DNA of 64,000 nucleotides, from contig CAMCXL010000003.1 in assembly GCA_945883505.1 (NCBI GenBank), positions 62,001 to 126,000 on the forward strand. Direction: 5' to 3'. Shown here in pieces: positions 48,734-59,802 of the stretch. Each line of letters starts with the position of its first letter. Position 1 is the first letter of the stretch. The position numbers and the translations under genes were made by a program. The stretch comes from Rhodoluna limnophila. Lineage in GTDB: Bacteria; Actinomycetota; Actinomycetes; Actinomycetales; Microbacteriaceae. Below the pieces are notes generated by a model. The model ran no database searches and had not been told where the DNA came from. It was given only the letters and a program-made list of their open reading frames with translations.

Positions 48734-49714
48734 ATGGCAACGCAAGCTAAAGACATATTCGGCCAGGTGCTGGTTGCACTTGTCACGCCCATGACACCAG
48801 ATGGTGAAGTTGACTGGGCCTCAACCGAGAAGCACATCGACTACGTAATCTCAAATGGAGCAGACGGCATCGTCATGACCGGAACAACCGGTGAGACATC
48901 AACACTGACTGATGCTGAGAAAATCAAGCTCGTCGAAGTTGGAAAATCAGTTGCCGCAGGGCGTGCCAAGATCATCACCGGTGGTGGCTCCAACGAAACA
49001 GCTCACGCCATGCAGTTATACAAGCAGAGCGAAAAAGCCGGTGCCGACGGCGTAATGATTGTGACCCCTTATTACAACAAGCCAACTCAGGCCGGAATCT
49101 TGACTCACTTCAGATTGATCGCTGACTCAACTGACCTTCCGGTTATCTTGTATGACATCCCGGGTAGAACCGGCGTGGCGATTTCGCAGCAGACTTTTCA
49201 CCGGGCCGCCAAGCACCCGAACATCGTTGCCGTCAAGGACGCGGTTGGAGATTTGGCGCAAGCGTCAAGACTTATGACCGAGACCGACCTGATGTATTTT
49301 TCTGGCGATGACTCGAACGTTTTGCCACACCTCTCTATTGGCGCAACTGGACTGATTGGCGTCACGGCAAACGTGGCTCCTGCTGCCTACCGCGAGATTG
49401 TTGATGCCACCAACCGCAATGACTTCCACCACGCGCTTACTGTGCATAACGCTCTCGAGCCGCTGCAGCGCGCAATCATGACAAACGTTCCAGGAACCGT
49501 AGCTGCCAAGTACGTGCTGCACGGATTGGGAAAGATCTCTTCTCCAAGAGTTCGTTTGCCACTTGTTGGACCAGAAGACGACGAGGCCGCTCGCATCGAA
49601 GACGGCATTGAAAAGGTGGGAACAATTCCTGGCCTGTCGTTTGAAAACTTTAGACCAGATAGAAATGCTGCCGCTGGCGGTGCCCTGCCGAAGGTGGCTG
49701 GCACAACCAGGTAG
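48734..49714 (+). CDS. dapA: 4-hydroxy-tetrahydrodipicolinate synthase
   Basis: Condenses aspartate semialdehyde and pyruvate, the committed step to diaminopimelate and lysine. The 326-residue TIM-barrel protein has GTTGETSTL, the tyrosine in VTPYYNKP, YDIPGRTGV, and the Schiff-base Lys168 in AVKDAVGD. A C-terminal tail of about 25 residues goes beyond the usual 300-residue enzyme, as in other actinobacteria. Confidence 0.96.
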   Translation: MATQAKDIFGQVLVALVTPMTPDGEVDWASTEKHIDYVISNGADGIVMTGTTGETSTLTDAEKIKLVEVGKSVAAGRAKIITGGGSNETAHAMQLYKQSEKAGADGVMIVTPYYNKPTQAGILTHFRLIADSTDLPVILYDIPGRTGVAISQQTFHRAAKHPNIVAVKDAVGDLAQASRLMTETDLMYFSGDDSNVLPHLSIGATGLIGVTANVAPAAYREIVDATNRNDFHHALTVHNALEPLQRAIMTNVPGTVAAKYVLHGLGKISSPRVRLPLVGPEDDEAARIEDGIEKVGTIPGLSFENFRPDRNAAAGGALPKVAGTTR

Positions 49715-49732
49715 TACCTAAGAAAGAAGACT

Positions 49733-51409
49733 GTGGTTCAAACCCTGCCTAACCCGGCACCGCTCAAAAAAGATGTAATGCGAATCATTCCACTCGGTGG
49801 AATCGGCGAAATCGGTCGAAACATGACCGTGTTTGAAATAAACGGCAAAATACTAATAGTTGACTGCGGTGTGCTCTTCCCGGAAGAGCACCAGCCCGGA
49901 GTCGATGTGATCTTGCCCGACTTTGGCTATCTCAAGAACCGACTCGATGACATCATCGGAATTGTTCTAACCCACGGTCACGAGGATCACATCGGGGGAG
50001 TGCCATACCTTCTTCGCATGCGAGGGGATATCCCAATCCTTGGGTCTTCTTTGACCCTTGCTTTCATAGAAGCAAAGCTCAAAGAACACCGCATGCCGGC
50101 CTTCACACACACCGTTTCGGAGGGCGATATCGAAGTAATGGGCGATTTTGAACTTGAGTTCATAGCGGTAAACCACTCGATTCCTGATGCTCTCGCGGTA
50201 CTGATTAAATCCAAGGCCGGAACTATTCTGCACACCGGCGATTTCAAGATGGACCAGATTCCTCTGGATGGCCGCATCACCGACCTTCGAGCATTCGCTC
50301 GAATCGGTGAAGCGGGACTTGATCTGTTTTTGTGTGACTCAACCAATGCCGATGTTCCAGGTTTTACGCCGCTAGAAAAAGACATTGGCCCTGTTCTTGA
50401 AGATGTTATTGGCCGTGCTACCAAGCGTGTGATTGTTGCATCGTTTTCTTCGCACGTACACAGGGTTCAGCAAGTCATTGATGCAGCTATTGCCAACGAC
50501 CGCAAGGTTGTTATGGTTGGGCGCTCAATGGTTCGAAACATGCAGATTGCAGCCGAGCTTGGCTACCTGAAAGTTCCGGAGGACTGCATTGTCGATGTGA
50601 AAGACTCCCACAAACTAGATCCGGCCAAGCTTGTGTTTATGTCTACCGGTAGCCAAGGAGAGCCGATGGCGGTGCTTTCCAGAATGGCGAAGCTTGAGCA
50701 CGACATTGAAATAGCCGAAGGCGACACTGTTATATTGGCTAGCTCGCTGATTCCTGGAAACGAGAACGCGGTCTACCGGGTTATCGATGGGCTCACCAAG
50801 CTGGGTGCAAATGTTATCCACAAAGGTAATGCCAAGGTGCACGTTTCAGGTCACGCCGCAGCCGGGGAGCTTTTGTATGTCTATAACCTCCTGAAGCCCA
50901 AAAACGTAATGCCGGTGCACGGCGAGTACCGACACCTGGTGGCAAACGCCAAGGTTGCCGAAGCAACCGGCATAAACCCCGAAAACATCATCTTGGCCGA
51001 AGACGGCTTCGTGATCGATCTAGCCAACGGCGAGGCCAAGGTAGTTGGCGAGGTTGAGTGTGGGTTGTTATACGTCGATGGCAAAACAGTGGGAACAATT
51101 ACCGAAGAAGATTTACATGACCGCAGAGTATTGGCCGAAGAGGGCTTTATCTCGGTGTTTGTAGTTATTGATCCAAACACCGGGCTGATTACGGCGGGAC
51201 CTGAAATTAGGGCCCGGGCCTTCGCTGAGGAGGATCATGTCTTTGACACCGTCAAGCCTCAGATTGAAAAGGCGCTGCTGCAGGCCGCCAGAGAAGGTGT
51301 GCGGGATACCCATGCACTCCAGCAGGTAATTCGAAGAAGTGTCGGAGGTTGGGTTTCGAAGGCTCACCGCCGAAAGCCCATGATCATTCCGGTGGTCATT
51401 CACGGCTAG
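49733..51409 (+). CDS. rnj: Ribonuclease J
   Basis: Metallo-beta-lactamase/beta-CASP nuclease with endo- and 5'-exoribonuclease activity. The 558-residue protein has the zinc motif HGHEDHIGG (His81, His83, Asp85, His86), LHTGDFKMDQ, and the beta-CASP motifs including MPVHGEYRHLVANAKVA. GTG start with AAGAAAGAAG upstream. Together with pnp it covers RNA turnover in this window. Confidence 0.95.
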   Translation: MVQTLPNPAPLKKDVMRIIPLGGIGEIGRNMTVFEINGKILIVDCGVLFPEEHQPGVDVILPDFGYLKNRLDDIIGIVLTHGHEDHIGGVPYLLRMRGDIPILGSSLTLAFIEAKLKEHRMPAFTHTVSEGDIEVMGDFELEFIAVNHSIPDALAVLIKSKAGTILHTGDFKMDQIPLDGRITDLRAFARIGEAGLDLFLCDSTNADVPGFTPLEKDIGPVLEDVIGRATKRVIVASFSSHVHRVQQVIDAAIANDRKVVMVGRSMVRNMQIAAELGYLKVPEDCIVDVKDSHKLDPAKLVFMSTGSQGEPMAVLSRMAKLEHDIEIAEGDTVILASSLIPGNENAVYRVIDGLTKLGANVIHKGNAKVHVSGHAAAGELLYVYNLLKPKNVMPVHGEYRHLVANAKVAEATGINPENIILAEDGFVIDLANGEAKVVGEVECGLLYVDGKTVGTITEEDLHDRRVLAEEGFISVFVVIDPNTGLITAGPEIRARAFAEEDHVFDTVKPQIEKALLQAAREGVRDTHALQQVIRRSVGGWVSKAHRRKPMIIPVVIHG

Positions 51410-51446
51410 CCGCCCTAGCTTCCGCGGGTTTTGGGCCCTGCGCTAG

Positions 51447-51452
51447 TAGTTT
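51447..51452 (+). promoter_or_regulatory. -10 box for a near-leaderless ftsK transcript
   Basis: TAGTTT fits TAnnnT and lies seven bases before the ftsK ATG at 51460. No Shine-Dalgarno is present in the 50-base gap after rnj. Confidence 0.35.
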
Positions 51453-51459
51453 GTAAGCC

Positions 51460-53964
51460 ATGGCAACCAGAAAATCGTCGCCGGCGCCAAAGCGCGCCCC
51501 AGCCAAGACCCAGGTGCTAAAACCCAAGGCTCAAGGCGCTAACCCGGCACACCCACTGGTTCGTTTTTATCTGTTTTTGGCCCACGGTTTCGGCGGTGCG
51601 GCAAGGGCGCTCTCGCCAGATCAAATCGAGAAATCGGACCGTCGCGATGGCTTTCCATTTTTGATAGCCATCCTCGGGGTGCTGGGGATTGTCTTTGGTT
51701 GGTTCCTGATTCAAGAAAGCTGGGCTCAGACCCTAAACGCCTGGACCTTCGGGCTGTTGTTTGGGCCGGTGTCCTTTGGTCTGCCCGTAGTTATGATCAT
51801 CTTTTCTATTTTTCTGGCCCGTCACCCTTCCACTGTCAGGGATAACTCCCGCATCGGGGTGGGGCTATTTTTGATGCTGATTACTGTTTCGGGCTTTTTC
51901 CACCTGTTCAGCACTCAGCCTGAGCCAACCGATGGCGTGATGGCCTTAGCTTCAGCCGGTGGCCTATTTGGTTGGTTGATTGCCATACCGTTTTTGGCCA
52001 CCGTCACGATCTGGGGAGCGGTCCCGATTTTGGCCGCGATTGGTTTCGTGGCGGTTTTGATCATGACCAAAACCGCGCCCAATAAAATCGGGCAGCGGCT
52101 CCGCGAGCTCTACGAGTACTTATTTGGTTCAGCCCTTGGGGGAGCGCACCAGAAACCGGATTTGGAAGAAGAACTATCTGATGCTTTCGATGGCACCAAG
52201 GTGCCGTGGTGGCGAAAAGGTAAAAAAGACGAGGGGTCATTTGACTCGGCCCTAGTTGAAACCGATGGAGCCACCGATCTGGTTGAGCAACTGTTCGATG
52301 AGCCAACTCCGGCAACCAAAGAGATTCCGATTATCCAGCAGCCGCCGCTTTCACTCGAGCCGCTGTTTGAAGAAGATGAGCAGCCGGTTGCCCAAGTTGG
52401 CAAGATTAACCGAACCTACAAACTTCCCGACCAATCGCTTTTGGGCACTGGGACTATTCCCAAACTCAGGTCAGAGGTAACCGACGAGGTGGTTGCCTCG
52501 ATTAGTGCGGTATTTGACGAATTTGATATTGAGGCAAGCGTCACCGGTTATTCAAGGGGTCCTACGGTCACCAGGTATGAAGTTGAATTAGCCGCCGGAG
52601 TGAAGGTCGAGGCTGTCACCAGGCTCGCCAGCAACATTTCCTACGCGGTGGCATCTAACGAGGTGCGCATACTGGCGCCTATTCCGGGCAAGAGCGCCAT
52701 CGGTATCGAGATACCAAACACCGACCGTGAGACGGTGTCACTGGGTGATGTGCTGCGCTCGCAAAATGCCAAGCTATCCCAGCACCCTTTGACCATAGGT
52801 ATCGGTAAGGACGTTGAGGGTGGTTTTGTAGTTGCAAACCTTGCCAAGATGCCCCACCTTTTGGTTGCCGGTGCAACCGGTGCCGGTAAGTCCAGTTTTG
52901 TGAACGCCATGATCACCTCGATTTTGATGCGGGCTAAGCCTGCCGAGGTGAGGCTGGTGCTGATTGACCCAAAGCGAGTTGAGCTGGCGGCCTACCAGGG
53001 AGTCCCGCATCTAATCACGCCGATTATCACTAACCCAAAAAAGGCAGCCGAGGCACTGCAATGGGTAGTGAAAGAAATGGATATGCGCTACGACGACCTG
53101 GCCTCGTTTGGTTTCAAGCACATCGATGATTTCAACCGCGCAGTAGTTGCAGGGGAGCTTTCGGTTCCAGAGGGCTCAACAAGAAAGCTTCAGCCCTACC
53201 CGTACTTGTTGGTTGTGGTTGACGAGCTTGCGGACTTGATGATTGTGGCTCCTCGGGATGTGGAAGATTCCATCGTTCGAATCACTCAGCTGGCTCGTGC
53301 CTCCGGTATTCACCTAGTTCTTGCAACGCAGCGCCCATCAGTTGATGTTGTGACCGGATTGATTAAGGCCAACGTGCCATCGCGCCTAGCGTTCTCGGTT
53401 TCTTCTTTGACCGATTCCCGAGTGATTTTGGATCAGCCGGGAGCCGAGAAACTGGTTGGTCAAGGAGATGCGCTGTTTTCCCCGATGGGAACCAATAAAC
53501 CAATCCGGGTTCAGGGTGCCTGGGTCGGCGAAGCAGAACTTCATGCCGTGGTCTCGCACGTCAAGGCCCAGATGGAACCCGAGTATCGAACTGACGTGGC
53601 GGCAACCGTTAGCGCTAAAGTGGTGGACGCCGACATCGGCGACGACCTAGAAGTACTGTTGCAGGCAACCGAGCTGATTGTGAACTCTCAGTTTGGCTCG
53701 ACCTCGATGCTGCAGCGAAAGCTCAGAGTTGGCTTTGCTAAGGCCGGAAGGCTAATGGACCTATTGGAATCAAGAAACATAGTTGGCCCCTCGGAAGGCT
53801 CTAAGGCTAGGGATGTGCTGGTAAAGCCAGATGAGCTAGCTACGGTACTCGGCCAGCTTCGAGGAGATGTCCCACAAACCATGGCAGTTGATTCCGGTGC
53901 AACCCGCTCAACTGGTGACGACGACGGCGATGAGGATGCGTGGCAGCTGACGGGCAGAACGTGA
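51460..53964 (+). CDS. ftsK: DNA translocase FtsK
   Basis: Pumps chromosome ends through the septum and activates XerCD at dif. The 834-residue protein has four membrane helices (about 60-190), an acidic linker (about 210-320), the alpha/beta motor with Walker A GATGAGKS (471-478), and Walker [10 protein letters not shown], and a winged-helix gamma domain at the C-terminus (about 735-800) that reads KOPS sequences. The stop is interlocked with pgsA (GTGA). Confidence 0.96.
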   Translation: MATRKSSPAPKRAPAKTQVLKPKAQGANPAHPLVRFYLFLAHGFGGAARALSPDQIEKSDRRDGFPFLIAILGVLGIVFGWFLIQESWAQTLNAWTFGLLFGPVSFGLPVVMIIFSIFLARHPSTVRDNSRIGVGLFLMLITVSGFFHLFSTQPEPTDGVMALASAGGLFGWLIAIPFLATVTIWGAVPILAAIGFVAVLIMTKTAPNKIGQRLRELYEYLFGSALGGAHQKPDLEEELSDAFDGTKVPWWRKGKKDEGSFDSALVETDGATDLVEQLFDEPTPATKEIPIIQQPPLSLEPLFEEDEQPVAQVGKINRTYKLPDQSLLGTGTIPKLRSEVTDEVVASISAVFDEFDIEASVTGYSRGPTVTRYEVELAAGVKVEAVTRLASNISYAVASNEVRILAPIPGKSAIGIEIPNTDRETVSLGDVLRSQNAKLSQHPLTIGIGKDVEGGFVVANLAKMPHLLVAGATGAGKSSFVNAMITSILMRAKPAEVRLVLIDPKRVELAAYQGVPHLITPIITNPKKAAEALQWVVKEMDMRYDDLASFGFKHIDDFNRAVVAGELSVPEGSTRKLQPYPYLLVVVDELADLMIVAPRDVEDSIVRITQLARASGIHLVLATQRPSVDVVTGLIKANVPSRLAFSVSSLTDSRVILDQPGAEKLVGQGDALFSPMGTNKPIRVQGAWVGEAELHAVVSHVKAQMEPEYRTDVAATVSAKVVDADIGDDLEVLLQATELIVNSQFGSTSMLQRKLRVGFAKAGRLMDLLESRNIVGPSEGSKARDVLVKPDELATVLGQLRGDVPQTMAVDSGATRSTGDDDGDEDAWQLTGRT

Positions 53965-54494
53965 ACATCCCAAACGCCATAACTATTGCTCGAATTGCCC
54001 TGGTTCCACTTTTTGTTTTTTTGCTCCTGATTGCAAAGGACATTAATTCCATTGAGCGCTGGGCCGGAATCGTAGTTTTTGTACTCGCCATTTCAACCGA
54101 TGGGTTGGACGGCGCTGTTGCCAGAAGAACCGGCAAGGTTACAAACCTTGGAAAGATTCTGGATCCGATTGCCGACAAGGCGCTTCTGGGTGGAGCGCTT
54201 TTGACACTTTCATACCTTGGTGAAATTGACTGGTGGATCACAATATTGATTTTGCTAAGGGAAGTAGCCGTCACGGTCTACCGAGTTTGGGTAGTTAGAA
54301 AAGATGTCATTGCCGCTACCTTAGCCGGCAAGCTCAAGACCATCTTTCAAGGCGTTGCAATCGGAGCGGTGTTGGCACCGTTCGAGGTTTGGGTTCCGGC
54401 CTGGAGTTTTGTTGAGCAGGGCTTATTGTTTATTGCCTTGGGCGCAACTTTGATTTCTGGTTTGCAGTTTTTTGTGGCGGCGAATAAAAAATGA
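53961..54494 (+). CDS. pgsA: CDP-alcohol phosphatidyltransferase, probable phosphatidylglycerophosphate synthase
   Basis: Membrane enzyme moving a phosphatidyl group from CDP-diacylglycerol to an alcohol phosphate. Start is GTG 53961, giving protein [12 protein letters not shown], 177 residues; GTG 53940 is in frame but adds seven residues and lies further inside ftsK. The family motif D-x2-D-G-x2-A-R-x8-G-x3-D-x3-D is complete ([10 protein letters not shown] to DPIADK). Glycerol-3-phosphate as acceptor is the likely reading. Confidence 0.9.
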   Translation: MNIPNAITIARIALVPLFVFLLLIAKDINSIERWAGIVVFVLAISTDGLDGAVARRTGKVTNLGKILDPIADKALLGGALLTLSYLGEIDWWITILILLREVAVTVYRVWVVRKDVIAATLAGKLKTIFQGVAIGAVLAPFEVWVPAWSFVEQGLLFIALGATLISGLQFFVAANKK

Positions 54495-54994
54495 GCACCG
54501 CAGAGCAGATTCTGTCAGCGCTTCGCGCTGCAAATAAAAAGCTTGTGATTGCAGAGTCGCTAACTGGAGGATTACTCACGGCGGAGTTTGCGAAAGTTGC
54601 GGGAGCATCTGATGTTTTGCTAACCGGGATTGTGGCCTACGACACCAGCTTGAAGCATGAGCTGCTTGGGGTCTCGAGGCAGCTTCTCGAGAATCAGGGC
54701 GCGGTCGATCCCGAGGTGGCTGCCCAAATGGCCGAGGGTATTCGAGTAAAGATGGCTCTCAAGATGGGGCTGGAGCTTTCTGAGCTAGTGGCAATTTCAA
54801 CAACCGGAGTTGCGGGACCAACCGAACAGGATGGCAAGCCGGTCGGAGAGCTCTACATATGCGTCTCCCAGGGCCCGGAAGACCAGGTCTCGAGCAACGT
54901 TTTTGCCCACCAGCTGGGCGGGGATAGGCAGAACATCCAGAAAACTGCGGTTTTGCTGGGACTTGACCACCTGTGGGAAGAAATTGCGCAATAA
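54491..54994 (+). CDS. CinA C-terminal-domain amidohydrolase (NMN deamidase type)
   Basis: A 167-residue stand-alone CinA C-terminal domain, which hydrolyses nicotinamide mononucleotide to nicotinate mononucleotide in other bacteria (PncC). Motifs are IAESLTGGLL, TGIVAYDTSLKHELLGV and STTGVAGPTEQDGKPVGE. The ATG overlaps the pgsA stop (ATGA). Its place before clgR and recA is standard in actinobacteria. Confidence 0.92.
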   Translation: MSTAEQILSALRAANKKLVIAESLTGGLLTAEFAKVAGASDVLLTGIVAYDTSLKHELLGVSRQLLENQGAVDPEVAAQMAEGIRVKMALKMGLELSELVAISTTGVAGPTEQDGKPVGELYICVSQGPEDQVSSNVFAHQLGGDRQNIQKTAVLLGLDHLWEEIAQ

Positions 54995-55016
54995 TCAAGT
55001 TGTCGTAAGTCCAGGC

Positions 55017-55022
55017 TAGAGT
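55017..55022 (+). promoter_or_regulatory. -10 box before the ClgR-like regulator gene
   Basis: TAGAGT fits TAnnnT and would start a transcript with a leader of about 16 bases containing the Shine-Dalgarno AGGGAGG ahead of ATG 55045. The -35 is unclear. Confidence 0.4.
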
Positions 55023-55044
55023 TGAGAATCGAAGGGAGGGTCAA

Positions 55045-55410
55045 ATGACACTTGTAAGAACAGAGATCGGAGACGTCCTCCGTGATTTTAGGCTTCAGAA
55101 GGGCCAGACCCTCCGCCAGGTAGCAGCCCGGGCCAGCGTGGCCCTTGGTTACTTGAGCGAGCTAGAGCGTGGCCAAAAAGAGGCCTCATCAGAGATTTTG
55201 TCTGCGGTAGCAGATGCCCTAGAGGTGCCACTGTCTGTGGTGCTGCGTGAGGTTTCGGACCGAATTGCCCTAGTTGAAGGCGTTTTGCCCGAGGAATTCA
55301 TGGCTCAGGCAACCGGTGCCCGCGAGCTATCGGATCTAACGGTCCCAATTGGCTTCGTCCAGGACTTCAACGAGCAGCTTGAAAAAGACCTGCTCGGCGG
55401 TCGCATCTAG
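55045..55410 (+). CDS. clgR: XRE-family transcriptional regulator, ClgR-like
   Basis: A 121-residue protein with an N-terminal helix-turn-helix (about 8-65: [35 protein letters not shown]), and a short C-terminal tail. Size, sequence and location between cinA and recA match ClgR of actinobacteria, which activates clp protease and DNA repair genes. A strong AGGGAGG precedes the ATG. It lacks an obvious Ala-Ala degradation tail. Confidence 0.85.
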   Translation: MTLVRTEIGDVLRDFRLQKGQTLRQVAARASVALGYLSELERGQKEASSEILSAVADALEVPLSVVLREVSDRIALVEGVLPEEFMAQATGARELSDLTVPIGFVQDFNEQLEKDLLGGRI

Positions 55411-55428
55411 CCCGAATTACGGCCTAAA

Positions 55429-55662
55429 TTGCGCCTAAGCCAGTTTTATGAGCTGATGGCCGATGAATTCGGCAAGGCCCACTCCGACGTCATAATCCGT
55501 GATTTTGCCCTGCTTGAGCTCGGGGATAAGACCGCGGCCGTGCTCTTGGCCCAAGGCGAGGACCCTAGGCAGATTTGGATAGCCATTTGCCGCGCCCAGC
55601 AGGTGCCAAAGGAGCGCTGGAGCGGACTGGACAAAAAAGCTAAAAAACAACACGCCGAGTGA
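55429..55662 (+). CDS. DUF3046 protein
   Basis: A 77-residue protein whose N-terminus MRLSQFYELMADEFGKAHSD and middle DPRQIWIAICRAQQVPKERW match DUF3046, found before recA in actinobacteria. The start is TTG 55429. Function is unknown. Confidence 0.85.
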   Translation: MRLSQFYELMADEFGKAHSDVIIRDFALLELGDKTAAVLLAQGEDPRQIWIAICRAQQVPKERWSGLDKKAKKQHAE

Positions 55663-55670
55663 ATAAACAC

Positions 55671-55699
55671 TCGAAATCTTGTTCGAACCCTGCTAGGGT
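55671..55699 (+). promoter_or_regulatory. LexA (SOS) box and promoter of recA
   Basis: TCGAAATCTTGTTCGA (55671-55686) matches the actinobacterial SOS box TCGAAC-N4-GTTCGA with one difference. Downstream, TGCTAGGGT (55691-55699) is an extended -10 (TGn-TAnnnT), so the box sits over the expected -35 region, a classic repressor position. The rest of the 152-base gap includes an eight-pair stem GGCTCAAA/TTTGAGCC (55719-55726 with 55746-55753) in the recA leader. Confidence 0.75.
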
Positions 55700-55814
55700 T
55701 CATTTTAGGCAGTTGAAAGGCTCAAAGTTATACACAAATTGGTGTTTTGAGCCCATAAGTGTCGGTAGCCAAAAGTAATGTCGGAAGCATCACGAATCGA
55801 AAGAGGAACCAAAG

Positions 55815-56891
55815 ATGCCATCAGCTTCAGATCGCGAAAAAGCACTAGACACAGCGCTAGCCCAGATTGACCGCCAGTTCGGAAAAGGCTCAGTTATGCG
55901 CCTCGGTTCCGATGAGCGCGCGCCGGTTGAGGTCATTCCGACCGGCTCCATCGCCCTAGATGCAGCCCTTGGTACCGGAGGCCTGCCGCGCGGAAGAATT
56001 GTTGAGATTTACGGACCAGAGTCTTCAGGTAAGACCACACTTGCACTTCATGCCATAGCCAACGCCCAGCGCGCTGGAGGAATTGCTGCGTTCATTGACG
56101 CCGAGCATGCCTTGGACCCGGAATATGCCAAGGCGCTCGGCGTCGACATCGACGCTCTGCTGGTAAGCCAGCCAGACACCGGTGAGCAGGCGCTAGAGAT
56201 CGCAGACATGTTGATTCGATCAGGCTCAATCGACGTGATCATTGTTGACTCAGTTGCCGCGTTGGTTCCTAGGGCAGAAATCGAAGGCGAAATGGGAGAC
56301 TCCCACATGGGCTTGCAGGCAAGGTTAATGTCCCAGGCACTTCGCAAGCTAACCGGTGGTCTAAGCAACACAAACACCACCATGATCTTTATCAACCAGC
56401 TTCGCGAGAAGATCGGTGTGTTCTTCGGAAGTCCAGAGACCACTGCTGGAGGAAAGGCGCTGAAGTTCTACGCTTCGGTTCGACTAGACATTCGTCGAAT
56501 TGAGACTCTAAAGGACGGCACCGAGGCAGTTGGAAACAGGACCCGCGTCAAGGTTGTCAAAAACAAGATGGCCTCTCCGTTCAAGCAGGCGGAGTTCGAC
56601 ATCATTTACGGAATTGGAATTTCTCGTGAGGGTAGCTTGCTTGACTTTGGTGTCGAGCACGAGATTGTCAAGAAATCTGGCGCCTGGTACACCTATGAAG
56701 GCGAACAGCTTGGGCAGGGTAAGGAAAATTCCCGCAACTACTTGATTGAGAACCCAGAGGTTTCAAACGAAATTGAGAAGAAGATCAAGGCCAAACTCGG
56801 TGTTGGTGTTCCAAGAGCGGTAGCCGACCTACCCAAGGAAACTCCAGAGGTAGTGGCGGAGGTCCCTAAGAAGGCCGCTAACGCTGGCTAA
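55815..56891 (+). CDS. recA: Recombinase RecA
   Basis: Strand-exchange ATPase and LexA co-protease, 358 residues, without an intein. Walker A is GPESSGKT (67-74), Walker [13 protein letters not shown], and loop L2 is about residues 195-210 ([21 protein letters not shown] nearby). GAGGAA precedes the ATG. The first gene of a recA-recX-miaB-miaA run. Confidence 0.98.
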   Translation: MPSASDREKALDTALAQIDRQFGKGSVMRLGSDERAPVEVIPTGSIALDAALGTGGLPRGRIVEIYGPESSGKTTLALHAIANAQRAGGIAAFIDAEHALDPEYAKALGVDIDALLVSQPDTGEQALEIADMLIRSGSIDVIIVDSVAALVPRAEIEGEMGDSHMGLQARLMSQALRKLTGGLSNTNTTMIFINQLREKIGVFFGSPETTAGGKALKFYASVRLDIRRIETLKDGTEAVGNRTRVKVVKNKMASPFKQAEFDIIYGIGISREGSLLDFGVEHEIVKKSGAWYTYEGEQLGQGKENSRNYLIENPEVSNEIEKKIKAKLGVGVPRAVADLPKETPEVVAEVPKKAANAG

Positions 56892-56893
56892 GC

Positions 56894-57388
56894 ATGCTCT
56901 CGTCGGTAGATAACCTCGAGGAACGTGCCCGAACTATCGTTCTCAAGCTGCTCGAGCGAGGACCCAAGTCCTCCTCCGAGCTTGCCTCAGCGCTTGAAAA
57001 GCATGAGATTCCAGCCGAGATAGCCAGCCAGGTAATCGCAAGATTCTCCGAGGTCGAACTAATCGATGATGTCGCTTTTGCCCAACAGGTAGTTGATGCC
57101 TCAAGGCGAACCAAAGGCTTGGCCCGATCAGCGGTGAAGCGAAAGCTGGCCGATAAGGGTTTAGATAGCCAAATCATCGATCAGGTGGCCTCCGAAATTT
57201 CAGACGAGGATGAGCTCTCGGTTGCTACAGAGGTTGCCGTGAAGCGACTTGGTCAATTGGCCAAACTAGCTCCCGAGGTTAGAAACCGGCGTTTGATTGG
57301 CTTTTTGCAACGCAGGGGATTTGGCTCCGGTGTAGTTTTCGCAGCCATTAGGGAAGCTGAGGCCCGCGCGGTAAAATCAGAATTCTGA
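56894..57388 (+). CDS. recX: Regulatory protein RecX
   Basis: Inhibitor of RecA filaments, 164 residues of helical repeats. Recognisable parts are [21 protein letters not shown] near the N-terminus, [27 protein letters not shown], and the C-terminal [13 protein letters not shown]. It follows recA by two bases and shares one base with the miaB start. Confidence 0.93.
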   Translation: MLSSVDNLEERARTIVLKLLERGPKSSSELASALEKHEIPAEIASQVIARFSEVELIDDVAFAQQVVDASRRTKGLARSAVKRKLADKGLDSQIIDQVASEISDEDELSVATEVAVKRLGQLAKLAPEVRNRRLIGFLQRRGFGSGVVFAAIREAEARAVKSEF

Positions 57389-58857
57389 TGCTTACCCAAA
57401 CCCGCAGCTATGAGGTTCGAACCTACGGCTGCCAGATGAACACTCACGACTCCGAGCGACTCTCGGGTCTGCTTGAGGATGCCGGCTACGCCCCTGGAAC
57501 CCCCGGTGAAACTGATGTTGTGATATTTAATACCTGCGCGGTTAGGGAGAATGCCGACAACAAACTCTATGGAAATCTTGGAACCATGCTTGCCAAGAAG
57601 GAAGCAAATCCTGATTTTCAAATTGCGGTAGGCGGCTGCTTGGCCCAAAAAGACCGGGACACCATAATCAAGAAAGCCCCTTGGGTTGATGTTGTTTTTG
57701 GCACCCACAACATGGGCTCACTTCCTGCGCTGCTTGAGCGGGCTAGACACAACCGCGAGGCACAGGTTGAAATTATTGAAGCCCTCGAGACATTTCCTTC
57801 TGATCTTCCAACCAAACGCGACTCGCTCTATGCCGGATTAGTATCAATTTCGGTGGGTTGTAATAACACCTGCACCTTCTGCATAGTCCCTCAGCTAAGG
57901 GGTAAGGAAAAAGACCGTCGCCCTGGAGAAATACTTCGAGAGATAAAGGCATTAGTTGACGATGGCGTTATCGAGATAACACTGCTGGGTCAAAACGTTA
58001 ATACCTACGGAGTTGAGTTTGGTGACAAGGGCGCCTTTGCCAAGTTGCTCAGGGCTTGCGGGGAGATTGATGGCTTAGAGCGGGTTAGGTTCATGTCTCC
58101 ACATCCTGCGGCCTTCACTGATGATGTGATTGAGGCGATGGCCGAAACCCCGAATGTTATGCCACATCTTCACATGCCATTGCAGTCGGGATCGAACTCA
58201 ATTTTGAAGGCCATGAAGCGAAGCTATCGAAGCGATAAGTACCTTGGAATCCTAGAGCGGGTAAGAAAGGCAATTCCAGACGCCTCGATAACCACCGACA
58301 TCATTGTTGGCTTTCCGGGTGAAACCGAGCAGGACTTCCAAGACACCATGTCGGTTGCAACCGAAGGCAGGTTCGCGATGGCTTACACCTATCAGTATTC
58401 GATTCGTCCTGGGACCCCAGCTGGTGAAATGGCGGATCAAATTCCCAAGGAAGTGGTCCAGGATCGCTACGAGCGCTTGATTGAGCACGTGAATGCAATC
58501 GCCTGGGAGGAAAACAAGAAGCAGGTTGGCAAAACTGTTGAGGTTTTGGTCGCCAATCACGAGGGTCGTAAGGACCAGCAGACTCAGCGCCTAACTGGAA
58601 GAGCGAGGGACAATCGCCTGGTTCACTTCGAGGTGCCAAGTCAGTTGGAAATCCCAAGGCCAGGGGACCTTGTCACCGTGACAGCTACCGATGCTAAGCC
58701 ATACTTCTTGTTCGCCGATCAGCCGGCGGCCGGATACTTAGTTCAAAGGACCAGGGCAGGGGATGCTTTCGACAAACTGGGAGAAGCGTCTTGCGGAACC
58801 GATGTGCCTCCGGCTGGAAGTGTCAATCTCGGTCTTCCAACTCTGCGCGCCAAGTAA
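57388..58857 (+). CDS. miaB: tRNA-2-methylthio-N6-isopentenyladenosine synthase MiaB
   Basis: Radical SAM enzyme adding a methylthio group to i6A37 of tRNA. The 489-residue protein has the N-terminal cluster cysteines (YGCQMN, NTCAVRE, GGCLAQ), the radical SAM motif in [11 protein letters not shown] (about 158), and a C-terminal TRAM domain (about 380-460). The next gene, miaA, makes its substrate modification. Confidence 0.95.
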   Translation: MLTQTRSYEVRTYGCQMNTHDSERLSGLLEDAGYAPGTPGETDVVIFNTCAVRENADNKLYGNLGTMLAKKEANPDFQIAVGGCLAQKDRDTIIKKAPWVDVVFGTHNMGSLPALLERARHNREAQVEIIEALETFPSDLPTKRDSLYAGLVSISVGCNNTCTFCIVPQLRGKEKDRRPGEILREIKALVDDGVIEITLLGQNVNTYGVEFGDKGAFAKLLRACGEIDGLERVRFMSPHPAAFTDDVIEAMAETPNVMPHLHMPLQSGSNSILKAMKRSYRSDKYLGILERVRKAIPDASITTDIIVGFPGETEQDFQDTMSVATEGRFAMAYTYQYSIRPGTPAGEMADQIPKEVVQDRYERLIEHVNAIAWEENKKQVGKTVEVLVANHEGRKDQQTQRLTGRARDNRLVHFEVPSQLEIPRPGDLVTVTATDAKPYFLFADQPAAGYLVQRTRAGDAFDKLGEASCGTDVPPAGSVNLGLPTLRAK

Positions 58858-59802
58858 ATGACGACAAAACTTATTGCCGTGGTTGGTGCCACCGGCACCG
58901 GTAAATCTGAACTGGCCTTGTCTTTGGCGCAGATGTTGTCCAAGCAAGGAATCAACGCAGAAATCGTCAACGCCGATGCGATGCAGCTTTATCGCGGTAT
59001 GGACATAGGAACGGCGAAGCTACCAATCAAGGAGCGTCGCGGGATAGAGCATCACCTAATTGATGTTCTCGACATTACCGAGGAGTCAACCGCAGCCGAG
59101 TATCAAAAACTTGCCCGAGCTACGATCCTCAAGCTACAGGCTTTAGGAACCTTGCCTATCTTGGTTGGCGGATCGATGCTCTATGTTGCATCTTGCCTGA
59201 ACAATTTTGAATTTCCAGAACGAGACCAAGAACTGCGCGCACAACTTGAAGCGGAGCTTACAGAGCACGGCGCGCTCCACATGCATAAAAAACTCGAGCA
59301 ACTTGATGAAGTTGCTGCCTCTCGGATTATTAAAGAAAACGGTCGAAGGATTGTTAGGGCCTTGGAGATTGTGATGCTAACTGGGGAACCATTTGCGGCG
59401 GCACTTCCAGAAAAAATCGATTCCTGGCAACCGGTTTTAGAATTTGGACTTCGAATGGAACGGGAAACACTTTTGCCAAGGCTTGATGAGCGGGTCCAGG
59501 AAATGTGGGAAAAAGGTTTGGTCGAAGAAGTTGAGTCACTTATCCCGAACGGGCTTAGACAGAGCAAAACTGCATCGGTTGCCATCGGATATGCGCAGGC
59601 CCTTGGTTTTATCGATGGTGAGCTAACCCGCGAAGAAGCTATCGCGTCGACTGTGCAACTCACTCAGCGCTACGCAAGAAGACAGGTGAGCTGGTTTAAG
59701 CGCGATGATCGAATCAGCTGGCTAGAGGCCCTGGACCCGGACGTCTCGGAGCAAGCCTTCGCGAAGGTTGTAGCTGAGGGCATTTTGGATCTAAAGTCCT
59801 AG
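58858..59802 (+). CDS. miaA: tRNA dimethylallyltransferase
   Basis: Transfers dimethylallyl from DMAPP to A37 of UNN-decoding tRNAs. The 314-residue protein has the P-loop GATGTGKS (10-17), NADAMQLYRGMDIGTAK, and the ARRQVSWFKRD motif. The ATG directly follows the miaB stop. Confidence 0.96.
   Translation: MTTKLIAVVGATGTGKSELALSLAQMLSKQGINAEIVNADAMQLYRGMDIGTAKLPIKERRGIEHHLIDVLDITEESTAAEYQKLARATILKLQALGTLPILVGGSMLYVASCLNNFEFPERDQELRAQLEAELTEHGALHMHKKLEQLDEVAASRIIKENGRRIVRALEIVMLTGEPFAAALPEKIDSWQPVLEFGLRMERETLLPRLDERVQEMWEKGLVEEVESLIPNGLRQSKTASVAIGYAQALGFIDGELTREEAIASTVQLTQRYARRQVSWFKRDDRISWLEALDPDVSEQAFAKVVAEGILDLKS

Noticed and set aside
49987..50424. 145-codon open frame antisense to rnj
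   Set aside because: It is a shadow of the conserved RNase J metallo-beta-lactamase domain with no supporting features.
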